Assembly: GCA_018287875.1 (NCBI GenBank)
Contig: JAGVVL010000001.1
Coordinates: 744,001 to 808,000 of the forward strand
Length of the DNA: 64,000 nucleotides
Direction: 5' to 3'
Origin: Nigrospora sphaerica
Lineage: Eukaryota > Ascomycota > Sordariomycetes > Amphisphaeriales > Apiosporaceae
Part shown: one piece after another, positions 1-12,204 of the stretch
Numbering within the stretch: position 1 is the stretch's first letter
Layout of the letters: every line of letters begins with the position of its first letter
Notes under the pieces: generated by a model
What the model saw: the letters and a program-made list of their open reading frames with translations, nothing else
Databases searched by the model: none
What the model was told of the DNA's origin: nothing
Made by a program: the position numbers and the translations under genes

Positions 1-3000
1 AACAGGTCGGACGAAACGGAGCGTAAGAGGGCGGAGAAGCAGGCGGACTCCAGAAGGCCCGACAAAGGAGGGAACAGTCTGATGCGGAGGGGACGGATGA
101 ACGAGCGTGGTGTGGCCTGATTCCGGGACAGGAGCCCACGGCAGCGAGGCCCTCCTTTTATCAGGGATGCCCGCGGCCGGCCGTCTCGTCGAACATGGAC
201 AGGCCAGGCGGCGAGGCCTCTAGTGCCCCTCTCGGGTCGACTTGGCGTAGAATAGGCCCCTTCGGTATTCGATGCGGGAGGGTACATAGGTGGCACTCTG
301 TAATCTCGAGATGGGCCCTCGGGCCCCGACGGCAGAAGGTCATCCCTGCTGGCACTTGTGGGCAGTGTGGACTGTGTGGGCAGTGTGGACTGTAGCGTGG
401 ATGGTGCGAAAAGCACAGGCAGCGGCCAACGTCTCAACGTACCGCCTCGAGGGGAGGGGGTTTGGTGGCCATGGCTGGAGCAGTACATGACCTAAAGTGC
501 CAAGAAAGGGGATACCGTGCTCGGGTGCCCGCCGTTTCTTTTCTCTTCGTGTACGGCAGACAACGGTGGGTGGTGCAGATGGGAGTTGCTGGAGAAGCAG
601 CGTGTTGGCTGTTTCTACTCCCGGTAGCTGCCGGTAGGTCAACACCGGACCATCGACCTTCCCTATCCCAGGCACGACAGCGAGGTTGATAACGGCCGTC
701 ACAGCAGGTTGCAGCGAGGGCGCGGGGCCCCTGTCAATGCTTGTAATACTTCCGTCGTGGTAAGCCGGGTGGATTCCCGTGGCATTGACCTACCATACAT
801 TGCCGCTGTCAATATCCCGGGAGTGCCTGATGTGTGTTCAGCCAGCCAAGCCGGCATTGGCCAATTGCATGCGCAGTGGAGGCGGGCAAACATGCGATGG
901 TACCCTGCGCGTCCATACTGCCCGTGCCGTACAACGCTGTCGTAGCGGCAGCGAACGGGCCACCGTTGGCTGACCGAAGCATCGTGACGATTCTTCTCCC
1001 TATTAGCACCGCTTACAGCGTGACGGCCCTCGCATGAGAACGTACGGCTGAAGGCCGGCGCCCGTGGGGAAATGTGCATGATGGTTCGAGCTGAGCCGGC
1101 TGAAGCGCTGCCTCTTGGCGTTTGCCGTCGCTGCCGCCAATGCCCACTTTATTCTGCAGCGGGCCAAAAGCCGACACGGATAGATGCACTGCATCGGAAA
1201 GCGCAACCTCCTACCGGCGCATTTAATATTGTCCGTGTCGATGGCAGAGCGAACACTCCGTCTCGGGCCTCGAAAAACAAAAAGGACCGCACGCATCGCC
1301 CCAGATGGCCCGATAAACGGCAGGTCCCCGTCTCCCCCCATCGTACGGGCCTCGCACTTGCCAAATCCGGCGGTGCCTCAACCCCCGTCTGACCCCCGAT
1401 CCGGAAAAGGCCATGGATGCTCCTTTTGCTTAGCTTCACTCGTGACGGCCCACCCCACGCGCGAGCACTCAAGTCATGTAGACAGCGCTTTCCAACGTCC
1501 GTCCGCCTAACACCAACGACCGGTCCGGCCGGATTCGTCTGCTACTTGGCCGGCAGCTCTTCCACCAACCTGAGCCTGAACACCCAACTTCTTACCGACG
1601 TAGACGCTATCTTGGCACTCGGCGCCCACGAATCTTCATTTCAACCTTTCCAGCCTGTCGAGCCTTGATCATCCCGCCATATATCGATCGGACTGTTTCT
1701 CCCTTCCGTCGTGAAAAGCGGATGTTCCCCAATGTTTCATGTTTCCTTAGCGAGGGAACTCCGGGGCCCAATCGACATGGATATTGTGGAACCAGGGGAT
1801 CGTGTGGCCCAGCATCTACTCATCTACTTAGCTTTCGTGTGACGGGCCCATACAGATATTCCACACAGGACCTTGGCATCTGAGAAAGCCAAGCTTCAAT
1901 GGGGCCTTCTATGACTCGATATCACCAAAGAGGCAAGGCATTTCCTTTGCCGACTATCGTTATTTCAATCACTAGATCCAATCCAATTGGGCACGCTGCA
2001 TCTTGGCGCGCCGTATCGTAAACACCGTTTGAAGTGGAAGGTGGTGCCGACGCGTCAATTACGAGGGGGGCGTGGCATTCGTTTCCCACGGCCCATCACA
2101 GACGTTGACGACTTCCCCGCGTGAAGGGAAGGTGAGTCGTACCCGTCCTCGCCATCCCGTCGTGAAGCGATGTAACCCCCCCAGGAGTAGGGGAAAAAAA
2201 GAAAGAGAACCCCCCCGAATCTACTGCTGGTCGCCCAGTCGGGCATAGGCTGACCCGATAAACTGGGAACGGATTGTCGTGCCGGCCGCGGACAACCCCG
2301 AATGAAACGGAATTACGGCCAAGGGCCACCGAACAACCGGCTAGCGACAAGTGGAAACAACCCAATGGATTTCAGGGCCTCTCCCACAGCAGATATGGAC
2401 GAGTGACGAGGTCCCCGCGACTAGTAGTAGCCCGAGGCAGGCTCGAGCTGACATGCGACTGAGGAGCCAGAGAGGCCGGCTCCCCTTCCCTCGCACGACC
2501 CATTCAGAAAAGGGAAAAGAAAAAAGCACAAAAACCGGGGTCGCCGTCACGAGCTAGGCGCAGCTGGCCCGGATCTTCACCTCGCCTAACCCTATCGGGG
2601 GAAGCTCCTCGCGCTGAACGCCCCTTCGAGCTTTTCGATGCCGGTAGGCAGGTCGTCGACCTTATCTCATCTCGCCATCTCGTATTCGCAACGGGGACCA
2701 CACGGCTTATACTGTGTAGTACGCACTCGTCCACATCCGTCTCATGCATCGCCGACAAGGGGTTCGTGTAGAAACCGCCTTTCTCGTACCAAGGGGGAAG
2801 GGCCGAACACATGTCACCGACGCATACCCCCCGTGACGAAAAGCCCTCCTATCAGTCGCATGCGATCCGCAATCCCGGACCCACAACCCGTGCCGGTCGC
2901 CGTCCATTATCGGTCGTAGGGCGGGTAAGCAAGGCACCCGTGCGCGGATCCACGTCCCGACCGCGACGCCGTCGTCCCGCGCCGCGGGCCGGTGGCGACG

Positions 3001-4371
3001 GCCCACGCCGTGACCGAGAGGGCAAGGATCATGCCATGCAGTAGGGAAAACAGCCTCGGCGCCGATTCGTGTACAAATATTTCCATTGAGCGCGTCCCGC
3101 CTTTAGCAAGCCACACGTGCGCCGTCCGCGAGTTCTCTTCCCACGGAACTACATCGTCAACGCCTGCGGAAGCACTGATCGCGGGGGAAAGGGCAGCGTG
3201 AGCCAGCCAAAGAAGACGTCACGTTCTTGGTGTGGACTGCTCGGACGGACCAATTGACACGGTGGGCCGGATTCATACACGAAAATGTGAGCCTCGGGTT
3301 GTAGTAGACGCCCGGCTCACAATGGCTTGCCAGTAGGACAGATAATACTGCGTGGTTGGGTCGTTCAAGGTAACTACGAGCGAGGATTCAGCAATGGAGA
3401 GCGCGAAAGATGGATGCCACCACGATGATGTGAGAATGCCACACTCCCTGTCCCCCACTGCGGTTGTGAATTGTCCGTTATCAATGAAGGACTCGGTTAC
3501 AATGTCGCCGGGCCACAAGCAACGGAAGGCTTGCAACACGAGTTGAGCCTGAAAGCCGAGGTATCATGTTTCTGGGAAATTTTAACCACAAGTCAATGGT
3601 TTGCATATTTATTCACAGCGGTAAAACTACAACTGCTCTGTGCCAACAGACCGCTGGTGCCGAGCTTGCGGGGGGCTGGCTGCCTATCCATACTGCATCA
3701 CCGCCGCATTGGCACGTGGATAGGACACTTCGGTGCGCGTGACGGAGATGTGATAAGAGAAAGTCTGTCTGACCATACGACGAGGGTGTGGGTTTGACCG
3801 GTAAGAGCTAGTATTCTTCCCCGTCGACTTGGCAGGCGTGCCAGCCTTCATCTATAATGTTGCCGGCACAGGCTGTGCGAGGGTTTTCGGTGCGGAAACT
3901 CGCGAAGGACTTCTCCTAGTCTTCCCGGGCGCGATTACGAGTGAGAAGCCAATGGTCGGAGACGCACCTGCGTATAACTCGGTCCAGGGGGCCGAGAAGA
4001 TGGAAAAAAAAGAAGTACGGCTCAGAACAAGATTGCCTTTAAAGATGACGGGCAAGCTGGGTGGGAATAGGGATAGGGGCGTGCCAGGGTTGTCGCCACG
4101 GGACGGAATCCCTATATTCGTTGGTGAACGAGGCCCCCCTACTCGCCGTCCAGTGGCGGCGTCGAGGCCACGCAGTGCGTGCTCATTCTCCTGGACCATC
4201 GGGCCCGTTGTGTCCAGAGGTTGACTCGCTTGGCACTGAAAACAGAACCCGATCCAGATAGTAGGGATCGTTGTGCGTAGATTAATGTTAGTGAGCTGGG
4301 AAACTTCAGCCTCTTAAATATAGCTATAGAATCGATCACTGTCACTATAAATTTTAGGTTTCAACGTTACC
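1..4371. other. Gene-free stretch, no recognisable coding content
   Basis: I find no ORF with recognisable domain content and no exon series with fungal splice signals. Open frames are short and overlap on both strands, as expected from GC-rich noncoding DNA. One perfect tandem duplication is annotated separately at 357-392. A few A/G-rich and T/C-rich tracts occur, for example near 2195-2215 and 2505-2530. Heavily decayed repeats cannot be excluded without a repeat library. Confidence 0.6.
357..392. repeat. 18-bp perfect tandem duplication
   Basis: The unit TGTGGGCAGTGTGGACTG occurs twice head to tail (357-374 and 375-392). It lies in noncoding sequence and has no evident function. Confidence 0.9.
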
Positions 4372-5467
4372 CTAGCGTGGATGATCTTCATATTCAGTTT
4401 CATTATACGCGGTTACGTAAGCTTCTTTAACGGCTAATACCTTATGAACTCGTATTATGGCCTCCTCGACCCTCTCCACCTTCCGTTTCTCCCGCCGCCG
4501 CCACCGCCCGCGACCAGGCCGGACGAACTCGGGCCCGCGGCGGGCGGCGTCGCCACAGGACCCGCAAACGAAGCCTGGGTCCTTAGGGTCGTCGACGGCC
4601 AGCGCCGTTCCGAACTCGGGCAAAGCCCCCGCCCGGCGTAGACGATGCCGGCTGCGGCCAGCACGATGCGCCAGGTGCGGGCCGCCTCGGCCGGGACGCC
4701 GACGCCGCCGCTGCCTCGGACGTTCCGCCGCCGCCCCCGCTCGGGAGCTCCGGCGCGGGGTACTCGGCCGCCGATCGCCGGGCCCCGCCGCCGCCCCGTC
4801 GGCCTGGCGGACGCGTCCGGAAAAGGCCGAAACCGGAGAGGCTAACGTGCCCGTCGGCGTCTAGCACGACGCTTCCCGGCTTAAGCCAGCCGGCGACGTC
4901 AGCAGTGCCGCGTTGCTAGTTTGGGTAGCTTGGGGCGCACATAGTTTCGGCGGCCAGAACCCGGGCCGTCTCGACGCCGAAGTGCCCGGTGGTTAAAAGG
5001 TGTTCAAGGATGTGGCCCCCGGGGATGAAGGGTACGATCAGCTCCACGCAGCCCTCCCGCGACGTCGACGGGACGGTGTGCAGCAGCGGGGTGACGAAGG
5101 GGTGGTGAATCTAGCGGCTCGCGGCCACCGAGGTCTGTTCGACCCCCTTGACGACGACGAGCGGCCCGTGTCCTGATTCCGGCAAATAGGCCGCCGCTCC
5201 ACGCCTCCAGCAGAAAGAGGTGCGGGTGGGTAGCGGGCCCGAAGAGGCATGGACCACCACCTGCGATTCGTCGTAGTCGAGGAGTGCGTACGCCTTCCGA
5301 GGGCCGCCATCCTGGCCTATGGGGAACCCCCCGGTCTTCTCGCCGGTGGACAGACCTTCGAACTCATAGAGCTTCGCGGTAAAGACGCCGTGGGGAAACG
5401 GAGATGGTACGATGCCCGTCTGGCCAACCCCCTCCTTCTTTTGGGGTAACACGAGCAGGGTCTGCAA
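4372..5467 (-). pseudogene. Decayed AGC-family protein kinase copy (Sch9/Ypk-like)
   Basis: Read on the minus strand, one frame runs from 5467 to about 4583 and carries the landmarks of a fungal AGC kinase in the right order. A C2-like N-terminal part comes first, including the stretch YALLDYDESQVVVHASSG. Next is a beta4-like HPFVTPLLHT, then a hinge-like stretch (PFIPGGHILEHL, resembling FVNGGELFHHL of AGC kinases), then a catalytic-loop-like WLKPGSVVLDADGHV, SGFGLF at the DFG position, and AAEYPAPEL resembling the activation-segment TxEYLAPEL. The frame is broken by TAG at 5113-5111 and TAG at 4918-4916. The HRD and DFG aspartates are absent, and the glycine loop and beta3 lysine region seem deleted between the C2-like part and beta4. 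After about 4583 similarity continues only weakly in another frame (4372-4623). A dead copy is the simplest reading. A spliced pseudokinase is less likely. The family call rests on motif memory, not on a search. Confidence 0.55.
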
Positions 5468-8415
5468 CCCGCAGCTTCTGTCAGTTACTTCGAAAGATAT
5501 AAGTGACCCGTCTTGGCCGCAAGGGGCAGCGTACTATTAAGTACAAGGAGCCTGATGCTCACTTGGTTGGCGAGGTATCAGCCCTAGAAAGTGAGGCTCA
5601 CTTATTAGATACAATGCCGTGCTGAAAGTGGGGTAGGGGGAAGGGGGGCGTTGTGCGCCTTCGTACACAAATGCGATTTACTGTTGGTGTGAGCAATTAG
5701 CCAGGCTTTAACCGTAGCAGCGAAAAAAGGAGACCGTAGCGAGTTTCTGATACCAGTATAAACGGCCAGAGTTGCAACCATCCCCCAGCTAGAAGAACAT
5801 AGTTGGATGGATGCCTTTCCAACTCACGAAAGAAGAATCGGACCGTATCACAAGACCTTATGTAGATCGAAATGATAGAGCAGGATATATGGGTATAGCT
5901 TCAACCGCATAGTGTAACGGAATTCCATAACTGATTCCAGGGACGCTGTGCAACGTTGTCTGGGCCGACAATGCAGCCTTAAGCTCTGCCCTTGCGGCCT
6001 TTTTAGACAGTACAGAAAGAAGACCAAGTTAATGTGTGGCTCTGTTGGAAATGAGTAGGTGTAGCTCTTTAACTGTCTAAACAGCATTAAAATGCCCCGT
6101 CCCTCTCACGACTTATACTAGAACTCTATTTTCAACGTCTCCTTGTAGAAATCCCTTTCCCATAAAAATTAGCGAATGACGACAATCCCCCACAGTATAG
6201 GGGCTACCACCCGCCGAGGTTCCCTTGTCTGACCACATGGTTCCATAAACTAGCTTTAGCTTACCGTAGCGATCGGCATATCGCATTTTAACTTCGGGGT
6301 CGACGTCCGTCCCCAGCGGGCCGGGAACGGACTTTGGAACCCTGTCACTGGCTGCTTTTGATTTACTGTAGCCTCTTCCGCGGCTTGGTAGCTCGCGGCC
6401 CGCCGCACACGCGAAAGTTTCCGCGGCGGCGAATCGACGCCGGATCCGGTGCTTACGATCGTGTCCTATTACGATGTCTGCGTCTACCGCCACGACTTTC
6501 AGTTCTCTAGCCGGGGCGCACGACAAAAAAACTCAGGCGAGCTGGATACAGAACGCACTGCCTATATCAATGGCAGATTTTCTTCTTCTCTTGAATACCG
6601 TGGCGTACCAGAGCCGCGCCGTTGTACTGGGGAGGGCTAGTAGTCGAGGCGACGAAGCGTCGTAAAAGCTTGTAAATTAAGACTTTATGCAGCCGGGACC
6701 CCTGGAAGAGACGGACCAACCAAGCAAAACCCCCCTTTTTGAGAGGTTGTTTAAAGCAATCCAGTCGTACCACCAAACTACTACAATCAGCCGTCATCCA
6801 TCGCGTCTCTCCCTTTTGTTTCACGGGACGCCGTAAAAACCGCTCTGGGGGCGGCCACGCATCTTCCTTTGTTTGGGGCGGCCCGCATGACTAGACATAA
6901 TTACCAAGCGGAAGACGAGCGACGGTCTGCTCGGGCCCGGACTCCCGTCTTCTTTCCGCGGGGATCGTGCCGGCACTATTCCTCGGGCACCCCTTGCCTA
7001 TTTCGGAGCAGGTGACGCCCAGCATGGGGACAGAAACCTCTGGAAGAGAAAAAAGAAACATGGAGGAGACGCCTAACAAGCCCGCACTCGGCTGCGCATG
7101 CACGCACACAGGAGACCCGGATCGAGACCGAGACCGCCTCGACCCGTCGCTACACCGGATCGGCCGCGGAGGATGACGGTGTCAGCGAAACGGCCTGGCC
7201 CCGCCGGTGTGTCACCCTCCCGGGCCGTTTCCGCCCCACCCGGCGCGGGTAGGGGGAACATGGCGTGGCGGCCGCGGCGAGCTTCGGGAGGGAGGAGACA
7301 CGACCGGTTGCGACGTTCCTTTTATCCGTATTCCGGCCCGGCGTAAAGGGGCCCAGTGACACTCGGTTAAGTTGTTTCTTTCATTTGTTCCCAACTCCGA
7401 ATCTAGAAATAGCCCGCCGTACTAAAAGATCAACGGACTCTTTTAGTTCCTCTCCCCCTCAAGGACGTGCCGAGGGTCGACGGCGTCGAACGCGTACGAC
7501 GCGCCCGATTCCACGCCTCCGCCACTGTCCACAGCAAACGGGCAACCGCGCGGAGGAAGTCGGATTAAGCATGCTGACCCAAGCATCGAAGGTGAAACAC
7601 TTGGGCGTGGGCGCGCTTGTCCGGTTCGGAGGGCTGGGCCGTCCGTGCTTGGACTTCTCTTGGTTTTCTTTCGCCGACGCGCCGTTGGGGGGCAGCCGCC
7701 GCACACACTCTCGCACGGACGCGCTCCCAAGACATGAAGTTGCATGGAGAGAAGCTTGTCGTGGCCGATCATGGACGGATTGGAGAATGACGCTCGCGAC
7801 GCGCTGAATGCGCCTACGCTCGAGCGTCTTGTGGGGAAAAGAAGGCCGGCCGCTCGGGGTTCGTACGCACGGTTGTGATGCGCAGTTGCCGGTAGGCTTA
7901 GTGAGCAACGGTACTTGCTTGCTTTGCCCGAATGCAGGTGGCCCTGGCCCGGCCGATCACGGCCGCGTTAGGCTACGGGAAATAGACCTGGGAAATAGAA
8001 CGAATAGGGCCGTTCTAGCGGCCTGTGGGGATGGCGCGTAGCGCCCGCGGCAATACCAACGCCAGCGCCAGCGCCAGCGCCACGTACCTGTTTCTCTGCG
8101 TGTGGCCCGGATTGCTAACGGTGGTGGCGCTTTTTTGGGTGGTGGCGCGTGCGCGCCCTAGAACTCGCGAGTGACAGCGGCTCCTCGCATTAGCGCTACC
8201 GTCACTTGGAAGTAGCGACCATCACACTCGCCATGCACGACGCCACCTTCTGTTTCTTTCAGCCTCTTGGTATTACTGAGTCCTGTGTCTAAGCCGACTA
8301 TGTACCCTACATGACCGTCAAATGGTATTATCGCGCTGTCTAAATAATGACGCTTCTTATCTCTTGTTTGTTGAATGGTTATTGATCTTGCTCATATCGC
8401 GTGCGCTCCTTGCCC
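5468..8415. other. Gene-free stretch
   Basis: No recognisable gene. The part from about 5470 to 6130 is AT-richer than its surroundings. A minus-strand ORF (6526-6113, 137 codons) and a plus-strand ORF (7265-7807, 180 codons) have low-complexity Arg/Ser/Pro composition with no domain. A (GCCAGC)n microrepeat of about four units lies at 8058-8081. Confidence 0.55.
8058..8081. repeat. GCCAGC hexanucleotide microsatellite
   Basis: About four copies of CGCCAG/GCCAGC in a row, in noncoding DNA 0.3 kb beyond the 3' end of the carbonic anhydrase gene. Confidence 0.8.
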
Positions 8416-9588
8416 CTAATAATGCACCCGGCGACCGCGGATGCTGGTGCTGTTTTGCGGCTTCGTGCTCTCCACCACGGCGTTGGCGCCGAGCGAAAGA
8501 ATGTTGGGCCCGCCCAGGGTGCCCTGCGCGAAACGCGAGTTGAACTTGACGACGCTGCGGACCGACTCGAAGGCGCTCGGCGACACCTTGACCTTCTGCG
8601 TCGCCACCATCCACGACACGCCCTCGGAGCAAGGCGGCGTGGTGAGGGAGCCCGAGTAGCTGTACCAATCTCGTTAGTGGGCGGAGGTGGGATGGGACCG
8701 GGCGGCACGTACGCTTGGAGGTTGCCCGACGAAACGGCCTTGACAAGCTCCGACATGATCAGGGGCTTGGTGGTGGTCTTGGTTCCGGGCGCCGCGATCT
8801 CCTCGACCGACGAGAAGAGCGTCTCCAGCATGACCGACGTGAGCGGCTTGCTCGCGTTGACGACGGCGGCGTGGGGCATCATCTGGACCTTGCGCCGCGT
8901 CACCGGAGGCGTCGTCGACGGGACCGACGCGGCGCTGCTGGACCCGTCGATGTCAATGTAGACGCCGACGACGGCGATCTCCTCGGCGGCGCTCTGGAAA
9001 ACCATGTGCATTTCCACTGCGGCCTGCGTCAGCAAAAGCCCCCTTGAGGGTGGCGGTAGGCCGGGAGAGACTTACTGGGCATGGCGGTGTTGTTGTCGAG
9101 GTGCTCGCTGGGGTAGTGGAAGTGGAACTGCTTCATCTCGAACTCGGTGCCGCCCACGGTGATGTGGGCTCCGGAGCCCTCGGTGATGCCCTCGACCGTG
9201 GTGCCCAAATTCTCAAAGGTGATACCCTCGGGGAAGTCCGGGATCGTGAGGTTGATCTCCTTGGCCGACATGACGTTGAACTGACCCGCCACCATGTTGA
9301 TGGGGGACTGATGGGCGCCCGTGGCGCAGAGCGAGTTGGCACCACTATCCAGCATGGCCCAGTTGAACGGGCCCTGATCTAGAGCATCAGCCACGTCCTC
9401 GGAGACAATACGGGCCGGATCGGTCGGTGTGTACTCACCAGCTCGCCAAAGTAGCCAAAGTTCTTGACCTCGACGACCTCGCCCTCGGAGGCACGGGCTG
9501 CCAGGTGAGTCCGGGACCCGCAGAAGCCAAAGGCGGGGGATGCCGCGGCGGCCAGGAGGCCGACAAGAGTGGTGAGTCGGGAAGCCAT
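8416..9588 (-). CDS. Secreted alpha-class carbonic anhydrase
   Basis: Reversible CO2 hydration enzyme of the alpha (eukaryotic-type) family, zinc-dependent and predicted to act outside the cell. The start at 9588 gives an Ala/Leu-rich signal peptide (MASRLTTLVGLLAAAASPAFG). Four exons by splice signals: 9588-9439, 9373-9076, 9016-8713 and 8659-8416. Introns are 9438-9374, 9075-9017 and 8712-8660; the last has a CACTAAC branch point. The joined frame closes exactly at 331 codons. Family landmarks are GPFNWAML after the first intron, HQSPIN, the zinc-ligand pair FHFHYPSEH (His134 and His136), MEMHMVFQ (His153) and the conserved YSGSLTTPPCSEGVSW near the C-terminus. The third His codon lies just after a splice junction, so intron placement matters for activity. 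No neighbouring gene lies within 4 kb apart from the decayed kinase. Confidence 0.93.
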
Positions 9589-10240
9589 GATGAAGGGGGT
9601 GTGTGAAACGGGTGAGGTGACGAATAAGCGATTACGGCAAGCAATAAAGGCGAGAAAAAGAAGGAAATATATATGTAATAGGCAAGACACTCAAGCTCAC
9701 AGAGCGAGGGAAGAGAAGAGAACCAAGAGACGAACAGAGACGAGAGTTTACCAAGATGCCGGGATTTCCTTGTCTAGGCTGACAGAAAGTGGGATTTCCA
9801 TCTGGGCGGTGCGCAGCTAGAATATATATCGGTCAGCACGAAGGCACATCATTGCCCCAAACCGTGGTCGAGGGCATCATGTGTGCATATGGCCAAGCCT
9901 TGCGAACCAGCCAGTATACGGCCGTAGTTGGTGGCCCAGAGTCCGGGGGGCTTGCCAGAGCCCCAGGGTACCAACAGCACACACAGCGCAGCGGTTGTGG
10001 GCGTCTTGGGTACCCTACCCTCCTTTCGGCGACTGGAAGACGGCCTGCCAGGACCCATGTCCTTTTCCGTTCCAAGGGGGCCGTCCGTCTTCCTGCCTGA
10101 AACCTCGCCCGGCGGGAGCAGCTCCTGGGACCATCAGAAACCCGGCCGGAGTCGCATGGGGGAAGTGGCTGCAAGTCAGCCGCGGGTATCACGATAGGAA
10201 AGCGCCGTAGCACTTGAGACGGGTGTTCCGACGAAGGGCC

Positions 10241-10290
10241 CCAGGAGGAAATCACTTGGCCCGGCGAATAAGAAAAACCGGCCGCCAACT
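10241..10290. repeat. Short dispersed repeat, copy 1
   Basis: About 50 bp aligns with 10718-10770 at close to 90 percent identity by eye. The shared core includes GGCCCGGCG and a longer AAAACCGGCCGCCAA. Several of the differences are transitions, as in an old duplicated segment hit by RIP or decay. No coding function is evident. Confidence 0.7.
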
Positions 10291-10717
10291 ATTTTTCGCC
10301 AAGGGTACCTTTAGACTCCCGGTACAGCGGAGCAGTATAGGATACGATAGATGGATCCCGGTACCGCTCGTCTAACTACTGCTACGGGGCCACCAGGAGG
10401 CGCCGGACTGATCAAAGTACCTAATGTATTGTGAGATGCTACCACGGCGGTCTCCGGGGCGGTTGCGGCGGGGCAGAAAACATGTGGCCTGTGCAGGGCC
10501 CTTTTCCCTTTCCTTCCGCTCCGTTTAGCACACTAACCTTTACTTCGCATATGCCGAAATGTATTGTAGCTTCTTTTAAGACCTCTAAGATCCCTTTAGC
10601 TGAACGTGGCCTCGATCAACGAAGCGCAGCGCCCGCTATGGTAAGATGCTATCGCCGCACGGCGCCGGCGCCCTCACAATTGCAACGCCTTTGGCGACAC
10701 GTACAATCTCGCCGCTC

Positions 10718-10770
10718 CCGAGGAAGAAATCATCTGGCCCGGCGCATAGGACAAAACCGGCCGCCAAGCT
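10718..10770. repeat. Short dispersed repeat, copy 2
   Basis: Partner of 10241-10290 in the same orientation, about 480 bp away. A second short similarity (GTRAGATGCTAYC) occurs near 10433 and 10641, which suggests that a larger segment was once duplicated. Confidence 0.7.
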
Positions 10771-12166
10771 CCAGAGACCCGACTTGATGTGCCGCTGGAC
10801 GGGGAGGAGAAAGATGGGACATACTCTTGGCAAGGCTGGGCGCCCCCCCAAGCCTACCCGCAAGGGGCATGGTCGAGCTGCGAGACCGTTGAGTCCGCTC
10901 CGGACGGGGAGGGGAGGGGAGGAGGGAGGAGGAGGGATGAGCAGCTGAGCCGCGGCAGCCTGCGCCTTGACGCAGGCGCGCGGCCTGGCACAAAGAGGTT
11001 GCCGACCTTCGGGCATGGGCCGAATGTTCGGGGCGGATGACGAAAGAAAACGTGGAGAGCGTGGTTTGGGTTACCAAGGCCCTCCGCAGATCGACGGAAC
11101 GGCGGCTTGGAGAAGGAGGAGGGGGAGGAGCCGCTCGGGGGAAACCGGCGCCCGCAAACGGCGTGAGGTTGGGCCAGCGTCGAGCTTGCAGAAAAGCGTT
11201 GAGGAGGGCCTCGCTCTTCTCGCCGACGAAAGCGCAGGCGGGCGAGGCGCGTGCCGTTGGCCGAGTGAGCTGCCATCGGGGAGCTGTGGATGAGCCAAGA
11301 GGTAGCTTCGTGACGCACAGTCCCCATCACGACCAGGTCTCGGTGAAGGCGCCAAGTGGTGGTCGTCGAGGGGTAATCAAGCCTGCCAAGGTGTTTGAGA
11401 GGGATTGCTTAGCAGACTTACAGTCGCCGTTCCCGCCCAGGCTCCCGGGTGGCCGTGGCATTCGTGGCCAGGCCTGGCTTGTGGGTGATGGTGGCGTTGA
11501 TGGGAAGGGGCTGTTGACCGGGGGCTCGCAACCACCACGATAAAAAATCATGCCACTTTCCACTGCAGGGGCGCGGGGACAGCCATAATCCGGAGGCGAA
11601 CTGGCCATTCCAGTCCCCTTGAGCGGAAATTTGCCCAAAGGCTTGCTTGGCGGGTTTTGCCTCCGTCTCCGGGTCGCGTATTGTTCAATTTGCGCCGAAG
11701 CATTGGTATTCTACCCGTCGATGCGCGCGCATCGTTGGCGGGTAGGCGTATCCTGACCTCGTGCTGCCACTTGTGAGCTGAGGTGGGCGGGCTTGTAGAA
11801 TCCGAGAGGATTGGAATGGTGCGCAGCCCCGAGAGCGCCTCCAGCCCCCAGGATGATGGGCTTTTCCCGCGCCCCCTCTCGCCATGCACGTGGGATTGAT
11901 TCATCAGGATACACGTCGCGTACACCGGGGAAGGGACGGGGAAGGGACGAGGACGACACGCAAAACACGCACACCTTTTCATCCCATCTTTCTGGCGAAG
12001 AAGGGACGACGACCCGGTATGTGCCGGGGTGTTCGGCACGAACAGGCCCTTGGGCCAGCGGCTCGGGATGGCACCGTCTGGGGAAATTACGAGTGCGTAC
12101 GCCTGTGGCCCACCCTTCCAAGGCTGTGAGCGGGCTAGGCCAGGCGGTGGGCTGCGGCTGACAAAG

Positions 12167-12204
12167 CCTGGCAGGGCCCGGCAGGGCCTGGCAGGGCCTG
12201 GCAA
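12167..12204. repeat. 10-bp tandem repeat (GCAGGGCCTG)n
   Basis: Three to four imperfect copies of a 10-bp GC-rich unit, with one C/T variant. Noncoding. Confidence 0.85.

Noticed and set aside
6113..6526. Minus-strand ORF of 137 codons
   Set aside because: Intermediate composition but no domain, no intron signals, and it lies in an apparently decayed region.
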